From NCBI GenBank assembly GCA_006384855.1, contig VCJN01000708.1:434001-498000 (forward strand): 64,000 nt of DNA. Reading direction: 5' to 3'. The translations under genes were made by a program, and so were the position numbers. The notes under the pieces were generated by a model that saw only the letters and a program-made list of their open reading frames with translations, ran no database searches and had not been told where the DNA came from. This document shows, one piece after another, positions 1-14,500 of the stretch. The DNA is from Tetraselmis striata. Its lineage: Eukaryota; Chlorophyta; Chlorodendrophyceae; Chlorodendrales; Chlorodendraceae. Numbering within the stretch: the stretch's first letter is position 1; each line of letters opens with the position of its first letter.

Positions 1-2022
1 TTGATGTCGCCACTGATGGCTTGCTTGGACAGCGATCAACTACCGACAAAAAGACTTTGCCGTAAGCGTTGCGGTCAAGGGGGTCGGAGCATGCGTCGAC
101 GACGAAGGGTCCGACCTCGGCGAGCAGCCGCTGGTAGATAGCGAGCAGCAGATGCCAATCTTGATCGTCCAACCGCCCCTTTAACCGGGAAAGGCTGTCC
201 GCCAGACCGTTGTGTTTGCCCGGAATGTGCCGTGCCACTACATTTAGATTGCACGTCTAGCATACTTTGTGGAACGCGATCATCAACCTGTTATTGATGT
301 GGGGTACGTCGAACCACCATTGTTAATCGCCCACTGCTTCATTGTCCAGACTGCTCAAAATGTGTTTATCGCGTAAGCGTGGCCCCACTTGGTGTAAAGT
401 GTCCGGCGCCATGTATAGTTCCCGCATATTCGATGACCCGCCGAGATTCGTACGCGTCAGCTGTTGTTGCGTAAAGCCGAGTAAGGCATCCGTTCATAAC
501 GCCACCATGCACCACCCGCAAAGCCCGATGCGTCCGAAGTAATGACTTCGAGATCTTGAAATGGCTGCAGCACCCCCGGTACCTTCGGTTCATCGGGCCG
601 GGTCTTGTGCAATGGTTGCCACAATTCCGGATCGTCCGGCGGTAAATGTAAAACGGGCTTGTCCCAGAGCGTACTCGGGCCATCATCGCCCCTAAAAACG
701 GTCGCGCGAGTACCACGTCCTTGGGCTGCACGCCTCGACCAGACGGCACCGCACACCCGTGGTGTGGCAGGTCCAACCACCAACGCAATTCCGTGATGGC
801 GGGGTCGCCGACGCGGCACAGTTCTTCCGGGCCCCATTCGTCCGTCGGGCTCGATGTCGGGCCGGCGAGGAGCGTGTCTTGCGCTGCGCATAACTTTATC
901 AAATATGCCTGCTCTCGGGGTAAAACGGCACAACACCACTACTGCATCGATCTTGCCGATGATTGAGGCCAAACGCCCCTGCGGTACCGCTCTTGCGGCT
1001 ACTAGGGCCGACTCATAGACGGGTTGGGCCGTCGCAGCCCACATGGCCGCCCGCAAAGCGGTAACAAACACCTCGCCCCGCGCGGAATCGATAATCACGC
1101 CGGTATATTCCATTCGCGTGTACGGCGGCCACTCGGTCTTTACGTTCTTCTTTGGGCAGTCGTAATCCTCGGGGGCCAAAAGCACGGAGTAAAACATCAT
1201 CTGATGTCGCCACCGCGAAAGTGTTCGGCAGAGTTTAAGCACGATGTCGTCTTAGTACGCCCCCGACAGGCGCAGCTTTGAATAGTCGGCCTCAAGACTG
1301 GCCGGGCGACAATATTTCAAGCCCTCAGGGAGCAAAATATTGCGAATTACTCGCGTCCACAGTTGTTGTAAAGCCGCTGGGGACGGGGCGTTCATCACGG
1401 CAAAACAATGTCAGAAATACTCGCCGGTCATCGGATGTTTGAACCGCACATAGTCGGCGTCGCCGACATAAATGGGCCAACAGTAAAATGCGTCCGCCGT
1501 GAGGTCAACCTTCGCAAACAAAGCAAATCAAACTGCTGAATGCCCGAGAGTACATTGGAAAGGAGGTCTGACATGCACGCATGTAGCGCGATATCCGGGT
1601 TCACTTCAAACCGAAGGAAATCGAACACATTTCGAACCTTGTACGGGTTATCATGTTCGATAATGCATGCGATCGCGCTAACCGTCCAGGACATGTACTT
1701 AAGGGCCTTCAACATACCCGTGCTCGTGCTGCCGGTCCACCTCGGTTCCCGCAGCGGGGCCTCCTTCTTGGAAAGATCGGCAATTATTCTTCCGCAGCTT
1801 CGGCGGTCGCCCGGTCCACCGCTGTGCGTACCCATATTGCAGCGCCTCTTTCAACTCCACGGGGACTTGTTCCGATGCAAGTAAAGCCTCGACATTGACC
1901 CGCATCCCGGGATGATAAATATCGTATACAAAGCCCAATCTCCCCGGTTGCACTTCGTACCAGGCCCCCCACTCCGCCGACAATGCGCGCGGTGGTACAA
2001 TTAATGTATGCATGACCGGCAT
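1..2022 (-). pseudogene. Decayed DIRS-type retroelement, reverse transcriptase/RNase H region, truncated by window edge
   Basis: Read on the minus strand, successive frames give an RT palm segment (KVDLTADAFYCWPIYVGDAD, near 1440-1515), the YxDD catalytic box (1246-1257), a thumb/connection motif RLASIIGKIDAVV, an RNase H start VITSDASGFAGGAWW (near 500-565), and then HIPGKHNGLADSLSR followed by a VVDACSDPLDRN-like box (60-245). This order (RT, RNase H, a pGxxNxxADxLSR box, then a vDxfasxxN box) is known from DIRS-group elements. The copy is dead: the frame shifts several times, a TGA follows the palm segment, and the YxDD box reads Y-stop-D-D. The 5' end is unclear (a coding-like frame runs to 2022) and the 3' end lies outside the window. 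It could instead be a divergent Ty3-like copy; the VVDACSDP box favours DIRS. Confidence 0.75.
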
Positions 2023-2542
2023 GTCACCACAGCTCTGAAGTCGACGAAATATAGTCGCTTATAGACCTTATCATTAACCCGCTGTCCGCCCCGACACCGG
2101 CTTTTTCTTCCCCGCCCAGTGCCCGTGATTTAAGTAGAAAATCAACCGCACGACCATTTATTATTGCCACACGTCCCACGTGACCCAAAGGGAATCCGAA
2201 AACCCGCTGAGTGGGAACATGACTGGGCTGTGGGTGCGCCTTGCTGCTGAGGAGCGTTAACGCCCGTATAGAATTAGTAATATTAACTGATACCAGCTGC
2301 CCTGCAGGGTGACTATCTGTGGCACCGCCGCCCACCTTGTGCCCTGTCCTTTGACTCCGTGTGAAACTGCGAAACGCGCTGCTGTCACTTGACGACAGCC
2401 GATCACCTCGCTCGTCCGCCACACTCGGAACACATCGAGCAGGCATACCACGGGCAGCAGTAGGCCTCATTCGCCTCTTCACCGTGATGCCCGGGGCGTC
2501 TCTCGCGCGCGCCGAGGAGTAAGTCGTCGGCTGCTCCGGATC
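2023..2542. other. Intergenic, upstream of APC1
   Basis: No convincing gene is seen. The minus-strand frames here have no recognisable motif. The last 150 bases turn GC-rich and probably hold the APC1 promoter and 5' UTR; no TATA-like box stands out. Confidence 0.4.
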
Positions 2543-5500
2543 ATGAGCACGACCAGCGGGGCCGCCGGCGAGCGGCGCGTGTCGCGCGTGTTCGCACCCT
2601 TCCGCCCCGTCGGCGCTGCCGCCGTCGCACGCCACGCCCGGTCGGCGCCGGACGGCGCCGGCAGGGAGCCAGGTACAGGCCTGCTAGCTCCCCTCGTAGG
2701 CGCCCCACTGCGGAGCGGTCGGCTCCCACTGCGCGCCGTGCTCCTGCGGACCCGTTCCGCTTCGCCCTCTGCCCCCGTCGCCCCCTCGCTGCTGCCTCCG
2801 CTGCTGCTCGATCCTGAGGGGAGCGTTGATGACGGGGAAGGGAGGGCGGCGTGGGCGCTGCAGGTTGACTACGAGCGTGCGGATGCTGACCAGGGCTGCG
2901 CTAGTCTACCCCCTTCTCCTCCTTGAGGAGATGAGCTCATCATGACGTAAATGAGCTAATTTGAATAAATAACTCAAATAGCAATTCCTTGTCGAAACGG
3001 GTGCTCACCGAGATACACGCAGCCCTGGTGCTGACCGCGCCGCGTGATCGGCGGTCGCTCAGGGGCCGGCTATTTCCTGACGCCCGTGGACCCCTCCCGA
3101 GGCTGCGCGGACGGCGCGGGCGTGTGGGAGGTCTACTGGCAGGGGCGGCACGTGGTGTGGAGCGGCGCAGGGGTCGTGCACCAGCGCTTCGGGCTGGAAG
3201 AGGATGTCGTCCAGGTGGGCTGTGGCGGCGTCTGGGTGTGTGAGGCCATTGCGGACCTCGCCCGATATCAGAGTCATCCGCATGCTAAGATCCCCCCCCG
3301 GCCTGGCACAGGTTGCCCTCACCAGCTTTGAGGGCATCAGCAGCGGCGGCGGCGGCCTGACCGTGGCCGCCCTGCACGCGGCGTCGCTTTCACTGTGCTG
3401 CCCGGACGGCTCAGTTACGGCGCTGGCGCTGCCGGAGCCATATACCGCGCTGTGGGCGGTCCCGGGGGGCCTCCTCCTGGACGGCGCGCCACATGCCGCA
3501 CCCTGCCAACTACGGCACTCCCTCCGGGTGCGCCGCTCGTCTCCCCCGTCACCCCATCCCAAACCCCAAGTGCGGCAGAATGTTAGCCAGCTCGCGCGAG
3601 GGTCCCCCCCCGGCTCTCCCCTCCGCGAATCCGACCAGGGGGGATGCGGCACAAGTCACCGTGGCCGCCCACAAGCGTCCCTGCCCTCTCACGGAGGAGC
3701 CGGGTGCTCAGGCTCCCGTGACGCCGGCGCGGCGTTCCAGGCACCGCTGACACCCCTGCCCGCCGCGGGCCGCAGGAACTGGAGCCGCTGACGGTGCTGG
3801 AGGGAAGCGGGCGGCTTACCCCCGGTGGCTGGGCGAAGGAGCGCGTCGTGTGGGCGTCCCGCGACTCGACGCTGGTGCTCACGTGGGGCCGCACCAGCCG
3901 GCGGCATGCGCTATGGAGGGTGACCTCGGTGGCAGCGCCCGCGGAGGCGGCGCGGCCGCTGAGCGTGGAGACGGCGCTCGAGCCGGGCGCCAGCTTGGGG
4001 GGTGCGCTCTCGCCCCTCACGCCCGGCCACCCGCTGCTGAACACGGCGGGGGGCGCGCCGGCGGCGGCTGCCCCGCGCCGCGCTGGCGGTGTCTCCGTCC
4101 GCATGGCCGACGGCAAGCTGTCGCCGGCGGTGTTCTCCGCGCGCCCGTCCGCGGCCAGCACGCCGCCGCCCCCGCAGAGGACGCCGCCCCGCCTGCCTAG
4201 CGTGCTCGACCAGCTGTCGATGGCGCAGCGCCAAGATGGACAGGGAGCTGGCGGCGGGGGATCGCTGCCGCCTCACTCCGAGACAGTCACCGCCATGGCT
4301 CCGCTGTGGGAGCAGCCAGCCGGCGCTGCTGCCGCCGGCGCCTCCCGTGCCCTGCTCGCCACGCACGCCGACGGCCGGCCCATCCTAGCCGCGCTGTGCC
4401 CCGACGACGCGCAGCTGCTCTGCCTCGTGCTGGCGCCGTGCGCCGTGGACGCGCCGGCCGGGCAGCCGCCTCCACCGCCAGGCGCGCCGCCCGCAGTGCA
4501 GGCGACCTTCTGGCTGCCGGCCGTGGATGCGGTTGCGGTGCAGGCCACGCGCAGGCCAGCCGCACCTCTGGCGCCGCCGCCTATGGACATGCTCCTCCTG
4601 CAGGCGGACGGCTGCCTCAGGCTGCACGTAGGCGCAGACTGGTGACTTCCCCAGCCACGCCTGCCACATGCCGCACCGTGCCATACATAGCGGACCCACA
4701 TTCGAATACGATGGCGAGGGAGAGAGAGAGGGCGGGCAGGAGGGGGGGGGGGCGTGAGGCGCTTCATCTACTCACTCTGTTCACCATGCACCTGCCCCAT
4801 TCTCACCACCCCATCCTCACAGGATCTGCAACATCGAGCTGGCGCAGTCCTCACTTGGCACGGAGGCGGGCCTTTGCGCGCAGGCAAGTCAGACACCGCG
4901 GCCGCTGCCAGGCCCCCTTAGAGCAGGAGGCGCGGCGGCTGCGTGCCCCGGCCCGCTGAGACCCAGCTGTGCGATGCAACCGCAGGCGGGCGAGGGCGCA
5001 GGCAAGGCGCGCGCCTCGACATCCACCCCGCAGCAGGCGGCGCAGGCGTGGGACGACGACGAGGCCATGTCCATGGGCACCGCCACGCCGCAGTCGGAGG
5101 CACGCTCCGCTGCGAGGGCGGGCGCGCGGGCGGCGGAGTGCAGCGGAACGCCGATGTCTGTTGCTACCCCGGCGCAGGCGATGGACGTCGATGCACAGGT
5201 GGTCACCCACCACAGCGCCGGAAGCCAACGTCCGGCATGCATGCAGGAAAGATGCCGCAGCAACCGGCGCAGTGACGTTGACATACAGAAAACTTTATCG
5301 GCAATGTTTTCCCGGTCCAATTTTCTCAGCACCCCAGGCCTCCCAGAGTAGTTATACAACTTCGTCGTTGTCTTTGTTACCTAGCTAGACTTTCACGACT
5401 GCAGCCCTTCTACTGGCACCGCGGCTCTAATTATGACCCATGTATGGCACCCGCCCGCAATCCACGCATATAAATGTATGTTTTCGCTTAGGTCTCACAG

Positions 5501-8500
5501 TACAGTGCTCACAACCCATGCAACGTTTGTATGATGTGCATGAGCACAAGACGACAAGGCGCAGTAACTTCATGATAGATGTGTACTGTATTGCTGCGAG
5601 TTGTCCGGTTGTACTTCATTCAGAACTCAAGCACTGCGGGTCATCCGGCGTATTATAACACGGGAAAGCTGTATGCACTCTGTGGTCAGAGACAGAGAGA
5701 GGGAGAGGGGGGGAGAGAGAGAGAGAGAGAGGGGGGGAGAGAGAGAGAGAGAAAGAGAGGCGGGGGAAGGTGGGGGGAGAGAGAGAGAGAGACCTTGCAT
5801 GGAGCTGTGGGTGGTTAGTGGGCATCATGGGATTCCCGTTGGGTAAACACGTGAGCTCTTCCCCTGGTCTTCTAAAAGTGGGACATGGCGTGCATATCAC
5901 GGCGGTCCATCCCGCAACGCCATGGCTTGCTACCCAGTCCAGTCACCTTGCCAGTACCTTGAACCTGCTCCCAGAGCCGTCGCTTGGACCACTCGGAGAA
6001 GTCAAGGGAGAACGGCAACTCCGCAGCATCTGGCTCTGGCGAGAGCGCCCTTGCGGATGACGTGCTGACGGCGACCCCACCCCTAGGCGCAGGGGCAAAG
6101 CGGACAGCAAGTGCAGCGCTTCCGCCTGGGGGTCGGCAGCCGGGTGGTGTTCGACACCGCCGCCGGGGCGACGTGCGAGATGCACCTGCAGATGGGACCG
6201 CTGTCTCCGCTGGCGGCGACGGTGCTGGGCGCGCTGCGGGCCGCGCTGCCTGGCGACGACGCCAACGCCATCACCGCTGCCGTCATCATGGCGGATGGCT
6301 TCGTCCCTGGGGACATCGCGGCTGAATGGCGCGCGGTCAAGGTGTACCACCCATCACGCCCCGGCTATAGGTGCCGCAAACCCCGCAGCGCGGCACATAC
6401 CCGTACATGCTTCCCACCATCAGTGGGGGCTGGCGCACATGGCAGTGATGAATGTCGGCAACCTCAATTTTCGGGTTCTCGGGTCTCAAAACCGATGCGG
6501 GGCGCCGGGGGGGGGGGGGGGGGGGCTCAAGAACAATATGAAATTTGCATGAAACCAAAGTGCGTTTGTGGCAAGTTTGGATTGGACTGATTATGTTATC
6601 AGAAGTTTAACTTCACCTCGCCCTTAGTCCCGTAAAACATTTAATCCTCAACCGGGAGCATATCATTGCGGAGAGGGCATGACCCCCCGGCCTGCTGCCG
6701 CGCCCCAGATGTGCCACTGCGGGCTGAATGTGGCACAGCAGTGAACTTAGGGTTCGGGCATTATGCCCTCAAGAGTCAACTTATGGTCGGTTTTTGAGAG
6801 TGTGCATGAGGCCACTCCTTACTGTAGCGCACTTTTATGGTAATTGGGGCTCAGGGCTCCCGGATTCTCTTGTTAACGCTATCCTTGGATGCGGCAGGGG
6901 GCGGTGGACTCCTGGGCCTGTGACCCCTCCAACTTCGCATCCAAGCTGGAGGCCAGGCGGACAGGCGGCCGGGAGCAGGCCCGTAAAGCGCCCGGACCCG
7001 CGTGGGAGGCGCTGCTGCAGTCGCACCAGCACGCCGCCACCGTGGGCAGCGGCCGCTTTGGCCGCTGGATGAGCGCTGCAGCGGGCGCGGGTTGCGCAAG
7101 CATGGACGCCTTTTCGCCCCCTAGCACACCGCTGCTGAGCGCGAGCGCAAGCGCTTCGCCGGCGTCCATGCCCCAGGTGCGGTGCTGTCACGCCAAGGCC
7201 ACCCCCTCAAGGCCACCCCCCTTTCCCATGACCAGGATGTGTGGTCCGCGCTTCCCGCCCGGCTGGAATTCAGGACAGCGATAACGCGAGCATACGCAGC
7301 ACGGCCAGCACAGCTGCGTGGCCAGACGGCCAGCACAGAGGCGGCGGGCGTCGCAGTGTATGGTTTCGGAGCATTTGGGGTTGTCGGTATCCAGTGTCTT
7401 GGCTTGGCATACCAGTCGTAGGGCACATCAGGGATGTCACACGCGGTGTACATCAATGACTCCAGATACGCGGTGGGCGGGGGTCGGTTGAGGGAACCAG
7501 CACAATGGCGCAGAACATTGTGATGGGCAGGCAGGTGTTTTGATATGGATGCCTGATTGTAAGTCACGCCCCCCCAGGCCCTTCTGTAGAGCAAGTTAGC
7601 GTGTATCGCACTTTTTATCAGATCTTTGTACATGCAACTTCATGTTCACATTTCATGTGTTTTCATTGCTCACAGTTTCAGGTAAATATGTACATGTTTC
7701 ACACTCACGGCTTTGCTGGCACATTGCGTCCTCGGGCTCAACGCTGCACCGGAGACTCCACCGCATCAGACTCGCAGGCAGGCCTCTGCCGGCCTGTACC
7801 GCTGCATGCCGCGGTGAGGCGCTGCCTCTTGCTGGAGAGGCCTGAGATATGGGTGGTGGTGGCCGGGCGCTCCAGGTGTGGGACGCGCTCGAGGCCGTGC
7901 ACGCGGTGTACGAGGAGCTAAAGATGGACCAGCTGAGCTGGGCGCAGCTGCCCATGGCAGCGGAGCTGGCGGCGCACCTGGCGGCGCGCGCCGGGGCGGC
8001 GGAGTTCCTCGACCACTACGCCCGGGACCTGTCACCCAAGTGGGTGGCGGAGGCGCTGGGCAACACGCATGTGCTCTCGGGCGCCCAGCCGCAGTGCGCC
8101 CCCCCCCCCCCCCCCCCTCCCCCCCCCCCCCCCCCCCCCGCCCCGCCCTTTGTCCCCCCTTCGTGCAAGCCCAGCCAGCACCAGGCCGGTCAACCAATCC
8201 GACACCTGCAAATGCCCGCATCAGCCAGCCTCTACTCAGACATCAGGCTCACACAATCGGTCGACAAGCACGTTACAGATTGCGCGACTCCCGCTCCGGC
8301 CATACACATTGGTGGCAATTCAGCCAGGCTCAAGGATTATTTGGGGGCTGGGCATGAGGAAGACCAGCGAAGTTGCGGGAGCCGTCGCTGATGTGTACAT
8401 TCTCCAATTGAGACCCAATTGGTAGCTAGACATGTTCGGGCAGCTGTGGAGTGGCCCTAGGGTGGCCACGGTAGCGGATCCTGAGGCAGTGCTGCTGCAG

Positions 8501-11500
8501 GCCGCGGCAACCGGGCGACCCGCGGCGGCGGCCAGCCGACCTGCACCGCGCCTTCTCGGAGTGGATCGCCGGGCGCGACGGCACGCGCTGGCTGCCCCGC
8601 CCCGTGCGGTCCCTGGCGGAGAGCGCCGCGCCGCCGCTGGCGTTCCGGCGCTCCGTCGCGCTGGCGCACAGCTACCGTGCCCTCGCGCGCTGCACCGCCG
8701 CCTGCCGCACGGCGCTGCAGGCGCGGCACCAGGAGCCCCGGTCCCTACGCGGATGTGTGATCGAGGTGCGCTGCCGCGACCGAAAGCGGGACAATGCACA
8801 AAGATGTAGCAAATTGGCATAGCGCGCCCACAGACTGGCAGGGCAGGGAGGACTGCTCGATTGCTTTTTGGCTGAGTGCACCATGTCTGATGGGCACAGG
8901 CGGGGCGCGTCGCTGAATGTGTGGAGTAGCAATGCCCTGCAGGTTTCCCAAGGGGACATGGGGGGCATTGCTACAGTAGAGTGTTACGCCCCCACGCGCA
9001 CATCAGCACTCACGTTGTTTTGAAACCCCCCTTCACCTTTCTCTGCACTGCTCCCTCACACTGGATGAGCATATAACAATATAACAATATATGCAATATA
9101 ACAGCATATGACAATATATACAATATGACAGCATATGTAACATGTTAATAACATAACATATATGATAATGTATAACAATATAACAGCATATAACAATATA
9201 ACAACATATGACAATATAAATAATATAACAGCATATGACAATATATACAATATATTACAGCATACATATATAACAATATAACAGCATATAACATATATAA
9301 GATATTTGACAGCATATGTATCATGTTAATAACATGTATACCATGTTAATAACATGTAACAAAATAACAGCATATAACAATATATACAACACAAGAGCAT
9401 ATAACAATATATACAAGGCGTTGCATGTACGGGTGCCGACTCATCTGTAGGCACCGTTCTCATACGCCTCAGATTCAGCTTGCACGCAACCAATTATAAG
9501 AGCATCCCCTTTGGGTCCGCTATGGTGTCGTCTGTATTTGACCAATGGTATCCAGGGCAGGTCCTTATCCACATTGGGCTCACAACCGCACCAGCACCCG
9601 CAGGCAGCAGGGAACCCGAATCTAAGGACCATGATGCACCTCTGTTGTTTTCCTTTTTCACGAGGGGGTCAGAGGGGAGGGGGGGGGGGGGGGGGGGGGG
9701 GGTCCGTCTGCTGCCTACCCACAGACGGGGGCTCAGCTGATGATGTGCTGCCCGCACTGGTGGCCGCCGCACCCGGGCGTCTGGGCGGTGTCTGCTACGC
9801 AGGGCGCACGCGCGGTGGTGCTGTCCCTGGCCTCCTCCGGCTGGAATCCGGCCACGCTGGAGACGCTCCCGCCCGGGGTGGCGCTCCCGCTGCAGGAGGC
9901 CATCCAGCGCTGCCGCCGCCAGCCGCCCCCCAACTGGCCGATCCAGGTGAGCTGCGTGCAACCGGCTGCAGAGCGCGGCGGGGCTCTGCCTTCACGGCAC
10001 CGTGTCCTGCTTCACTCCCGAGCCCTCTCACCACGCTGCCTCTCGTGTCGCCACACGCAGGCCTACGTCCTGCTTGGGCGCGAGGACCTGGTGGCCAACG
10101 AGCGCCTGTATGGAGCAAAGGAGGCCGGGCCTGTCGCGAGTGACGACCGCAGCGAAGGCGGCGAGGTGCGCGCGCTAGCCTGCGGGCCTGGGAGGGGGGG
10201 GGGGGGGGGGGGGGGGGGCTCCTTTTCCAGTATCGCCAGTCATATCCAATTAAATCTCCTAAGTGGCAACGCACGTATGAGAACCCGTATCATAACCCTA
10301 GCTAGCAAACGATGAGTCTATTCGCTATCTATGGTTCTGCTTAAGTTACGTCTACACTTCACCTCTGGTAGGCAGGGCAGGTTCCTATTCGCAGCGTGTT
10401 CATTGCTGCGCCGGCAGCTCTTTAGATAAATAGATATATCATGGCATCCCGGGGTCGGGGGTGCCAACGGTTCAGCAAACTACGACTCGCGAACCGCAGT
10501 ACATGTCAGGGTATTTACAAGATTATTGCACAACTTCGTGGACCGTTTGGCTGACCTTTTGGTCAGTGATGGAGCAACATGAACCGACGGGGGGCATGAT
10601 CAGTCGGCACTAGCCCTGGACCAGCGGCACACTCACCGAGATGCCCTCGGCCGCGCAGATCGGCGCTCCGTACCTCCAGCGTCTCATGCCCGCCGCTGCG
10701 GAAGGGCGCACCAGCGGCGGGGTGCCCGGCGGGACAGGCGCCGTCAACGGCGCCACGGAGCCTGGCGCCGCCGCCAGCGGAGAGCAGGACGCGGAGGGCG
10801 GGACCGCCACGGATGGCATGGAGTTTGTCCATCAGGTGGTTATGCCTTTGATGCCGCAACACCCCGCGCCCTGACCACGTGCTGGCCACCCACCTGCGCT
10901 GCTTCCCCACTGATCTGTTGTGCACCCCCCCCCCCCCCCCCCCTCCTTCTCCCTGGGGCCCGCTTGGATGCATGCCCGGTGCAGGCGGACGGAAGCCTGC
11001 GCTTCGGGGCCGACCTGCGGCTGGTGGAGGTCCGCCGCCTACTGAGCAGCGCACACCCGGTGGCCGTCCATGTCTCCAAAGTCATCGACGCGTCCGACCC
11101 GGAGGTTCTGTGCCCCGACGGCCGCAAACCACCCCCTTCCACTGCTGCCCTGCCCTCCACGCCACGAGCTGGCTGCGAGGGGACAGCGTGAACGAACGCG
11201 CCAGCGCCGCATCGGTTGCGGATGTCTGCGTACCATCACCTAGGGCGCCGCTTATAAGCATACAGTGGGTGGTCTGTCATGGCGGCCATCAACGGCGGGT
11301 AGTTGCAGCCGCCACAGTGTCCGCATCCCCGTACCAGGACCAGGGTGGTCGCCACTGATCTATTGAATGTCAAACTGTCCATGTTTTAGACAGGTCAATC
11401 ATGAGGCGCAGGCGTCCGCCGTCTGGGAGCTTTCTGAAGGGCCTGAGACGATAACTTCAATGTATATCGTTTTCAAAGCTCAACGTGACGCTATGAGTAT

Positions 11501-14500
11501 AACCGCATTGTATGTGATCAAATGAAGGAAGAAGTAGGCTCCATTGTTTCTGGTTCCCGCTTGTTACCCCAAAATAGCGTCCTCTATTTTGGCATGATCG
11601 CCATACCTGCCGTGTAGGGCCCTATGTTGCCACGCTGCGAATGCCAGCCCCTTCCGAGTCCTGAACCAGGAGGTTGGCCTCCATCCTTTGCGTTTGCCTG
11701 CGGTAGTCTGCCCGGCTGTGCCACTGGGCTCTGACGCTGGTGCCCCCTCCCACCCCCCCTTCCCTCTCCCCCCACCCCCTTGTGCGCGTGCAGCTCACGC
11801 TGGCGCATCAGACGCGGCTGACCAACCTGGCGGTGCGCACCATGAGCATCTCGGTGGGCCGCGGCGCCTTTGCCCTCGGCACGCTCCGCCTGCTGCCCAC
11901 GGACCCCTTCTCCATCCCGCCGCTGTGCATGGCGGGCCGCCTGCCAGAGAAGCACAACGCCACGATCAACCTGGACCTCAGCGCCGCGGCGCCGGCCGGC
12001 GGCGCCTGCACCGACATCACCGCCTGGCCCGAGTTCCACAACGGCGTGGCGGCCGGCCTGCGCATGGCGCCCGGCGGCACGCGCCTCACGCGCACCTGGA
12101 TCGTGTACAACCGCCCGGCGCAGCCCAACTACACGCACGCCGGCATGCTCATGGCGCTCGGCCTCACCGGCAACCTCGCCTCCCTCTCCGGCGCCGACCT
12201 CTTCACCTACCTCAGCCAGGGCCACGACGCCACAATGATCGGCGTGCTGCTGGGCATGGCGGCCGCGCACCGCGGCAGCATGGACTCCACCACCAACCGC
12301 ATGCTCTTCCTGCACCTGCCCTCGCGCCACCCAGACACCTTCCCGGAGCTGGAGCTCAGCCCCCTGGTGCAGGCGGCCGCCCTGCTGGGAGTGGGGCTGC
12401 TGTACCAGGTGCGCCCCGCCGCGGCCCCGCCCTGCCCACGGCTGCCTTGCCAACCCTTGTTCTGGACGAGACAGCAGAGGATGGTGGCGAGCTTCCGCCC
12501 TGCGTGCCCAGCCATGATCCATGTCCCGGATGTGCACGTGTGCATATGGTGTATCTTTGCGGATGCCGACGCGATAATGATAGGGACGAATGATGATTAT
12601 ATAATAATGATAATGATAACACTAGTGAAACCCGCCCTGCCTGCCAGATGTCAAATGTTGACGAAAGTATAGCGAAACTATATGGAATGTTATGATCGGT
12701 TGCATGCAAGCCCAATTCGAGGCTTATGATAAGGGTTTTTGTATGTGCCCCGGCACCGGTATGTGTGTGTGGATAGGTGTATGTATGGCGGTGCATGTCT
12801 GTGCCCTACTATTGTACTAGCTGCCCAATCATTCTTAATGTGCGTGCTCCGCGCGGCGGCCAGGGCTCCTGCCACCGCCTGGTGGCGGAGATCATGCTGC
12901 AGGAGATCGGCCGCCGCGCCGGGCAGAGCGGCAGCGGCCAGAACGCCGCCGGCATCAGCGCGGCCGGCCACGACAGGGAGGGCTACGCGCTGGCGGCCGG
13001 CATGGCGCTCGGGCTCATCACGCTTGGGAAGGGCGACCGCGCCCTTGGCCTCACAGGTGCGCTGCCCCCCCCCCCCCCCCCCCCCCTTTCTGAGACAGTG
13101 AGAGACTGAGTTAGTCAGAGGCGCTTGATAATGACAGTTAGGCACTGTTTGTCCCAGCAGTCCCTCTGCCTAGTCAATGCGTACCACGACGTGCCAGGTG
13201 GGGAGGGGTGGCTTGGAGAAAGTTCCTGCCGTACCTTGTGACCACTCCGCAGCAACAACATGACACAAAGCACTAGCAGACGCTGAGGTTGCAATGCCCC
13301 CCCCCCCCCCCCCCTGCCCCCTCCCCCCCCCCCCCCCCACCCTTCCTGGCACCGCCCGCTGCCCCGCAGACCTGCAGATCGAGGACAGGCTGCGCTACTT
13401 CATGTGCGGGCCCAGCGATCCGGGCCTAATGGGCACAGGCGCGCCCCTCCGCGGCGCCACGGCCACCGCCAGCGGCCGTGCGGCTCCCACCGGCGGCACG
13501 ACGGGCGGCGACGGCGCCTCGGCGGGAAGCGGCCGCGAGGAGGGAGGGGACAGCGGCGTGTCTCAGACGGTGCTGGAGGGACGCCTGGTCAACCTGGACG
13601 TCACCAGCCCGGCAGCCACAGTTGCCCTGATGCTGATGTATCTGAAGGTGCCCCCCCCCCCCCCCCCCCCCCCTCTCTCTCCTCGCCACACCTTGGGGAC
13701 ATAGATCCGAGGCCTCTGGTGTCATCACCGTCTTCACCATCCACAGCTGGAAGTGCCACGCTGTCTTCCCCTGGCATGTAGCCGTAAAAACCGTCAATCC
13801 ACGCGGTGACTTCCAGCTGAATCCTACTACACACTGCAGGAGCCGGCGCACCTACAAGAGCCCTTTTTACCAATAAGCCTCAATTTGGATTTTCAAGTAA
13901 CGTATGAGAAAATTTGTCCCATAACATAATAATAACATTAGCCCCTCTCTAGTTTTGTCTTCATCTGACCTCTGGCAGGCAGCGCAGGTTCTCATTCGCG
14001 GTGTGCTTAAAAGCGTGCCAGCACCCGTGGGCACCGCGAGTATACACACACACAAGGTTAACATATACATGCAAGTTTAGGCACGAGTATACATACATTC
14101 CAGCACCCCTGGCGCTCCGGCGTTGTTAGCCTCGTTGCTGAGCGGCCTGCCGGGCGCAGCTGACTCGCTCCTTTTGTTGTTGGCGCCACCGGCAGACGAA
14201 CAACGCCGCTGTGGCGGCGCGCTTCACCATCCCGGACACCCACTTTGCGCTGGACTACGTGCGCCCCGACTTCATCCTGCTGCGCATGCTGGGCCGGGCG
14301 CTCATCATGTGGGACTCCATCCGCCCCACAGAGGTGCGCGGCTGGGTGCTCCGCAGGGAGAGCTCTGCCCGGCGTGGCGCTGCTGCCGTGATTGGGATTA
14401 TTACGCACGAGACGGAGTGGTCCGACCGGGAGATCCTGGGCTGCCGGCGAATGCGGAGTGGGCGTGGGCGAGAGACTGGGCCGAACGGAACGCGGCGGAC

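Noticed and set aside
457..1242. An intact 261-residue minus-strand gene
   Set aside because: It is the RNase H side of the decayed retroelement; the frame carries RT/RNase H motifs only in parts and changes frame within them.
11584..12537. A 317-codon minus-strand frame inside APC1
   Set aside because: It lies opposite exon 14, the best conserved APC1 exon; a GC-rich shadow frame.
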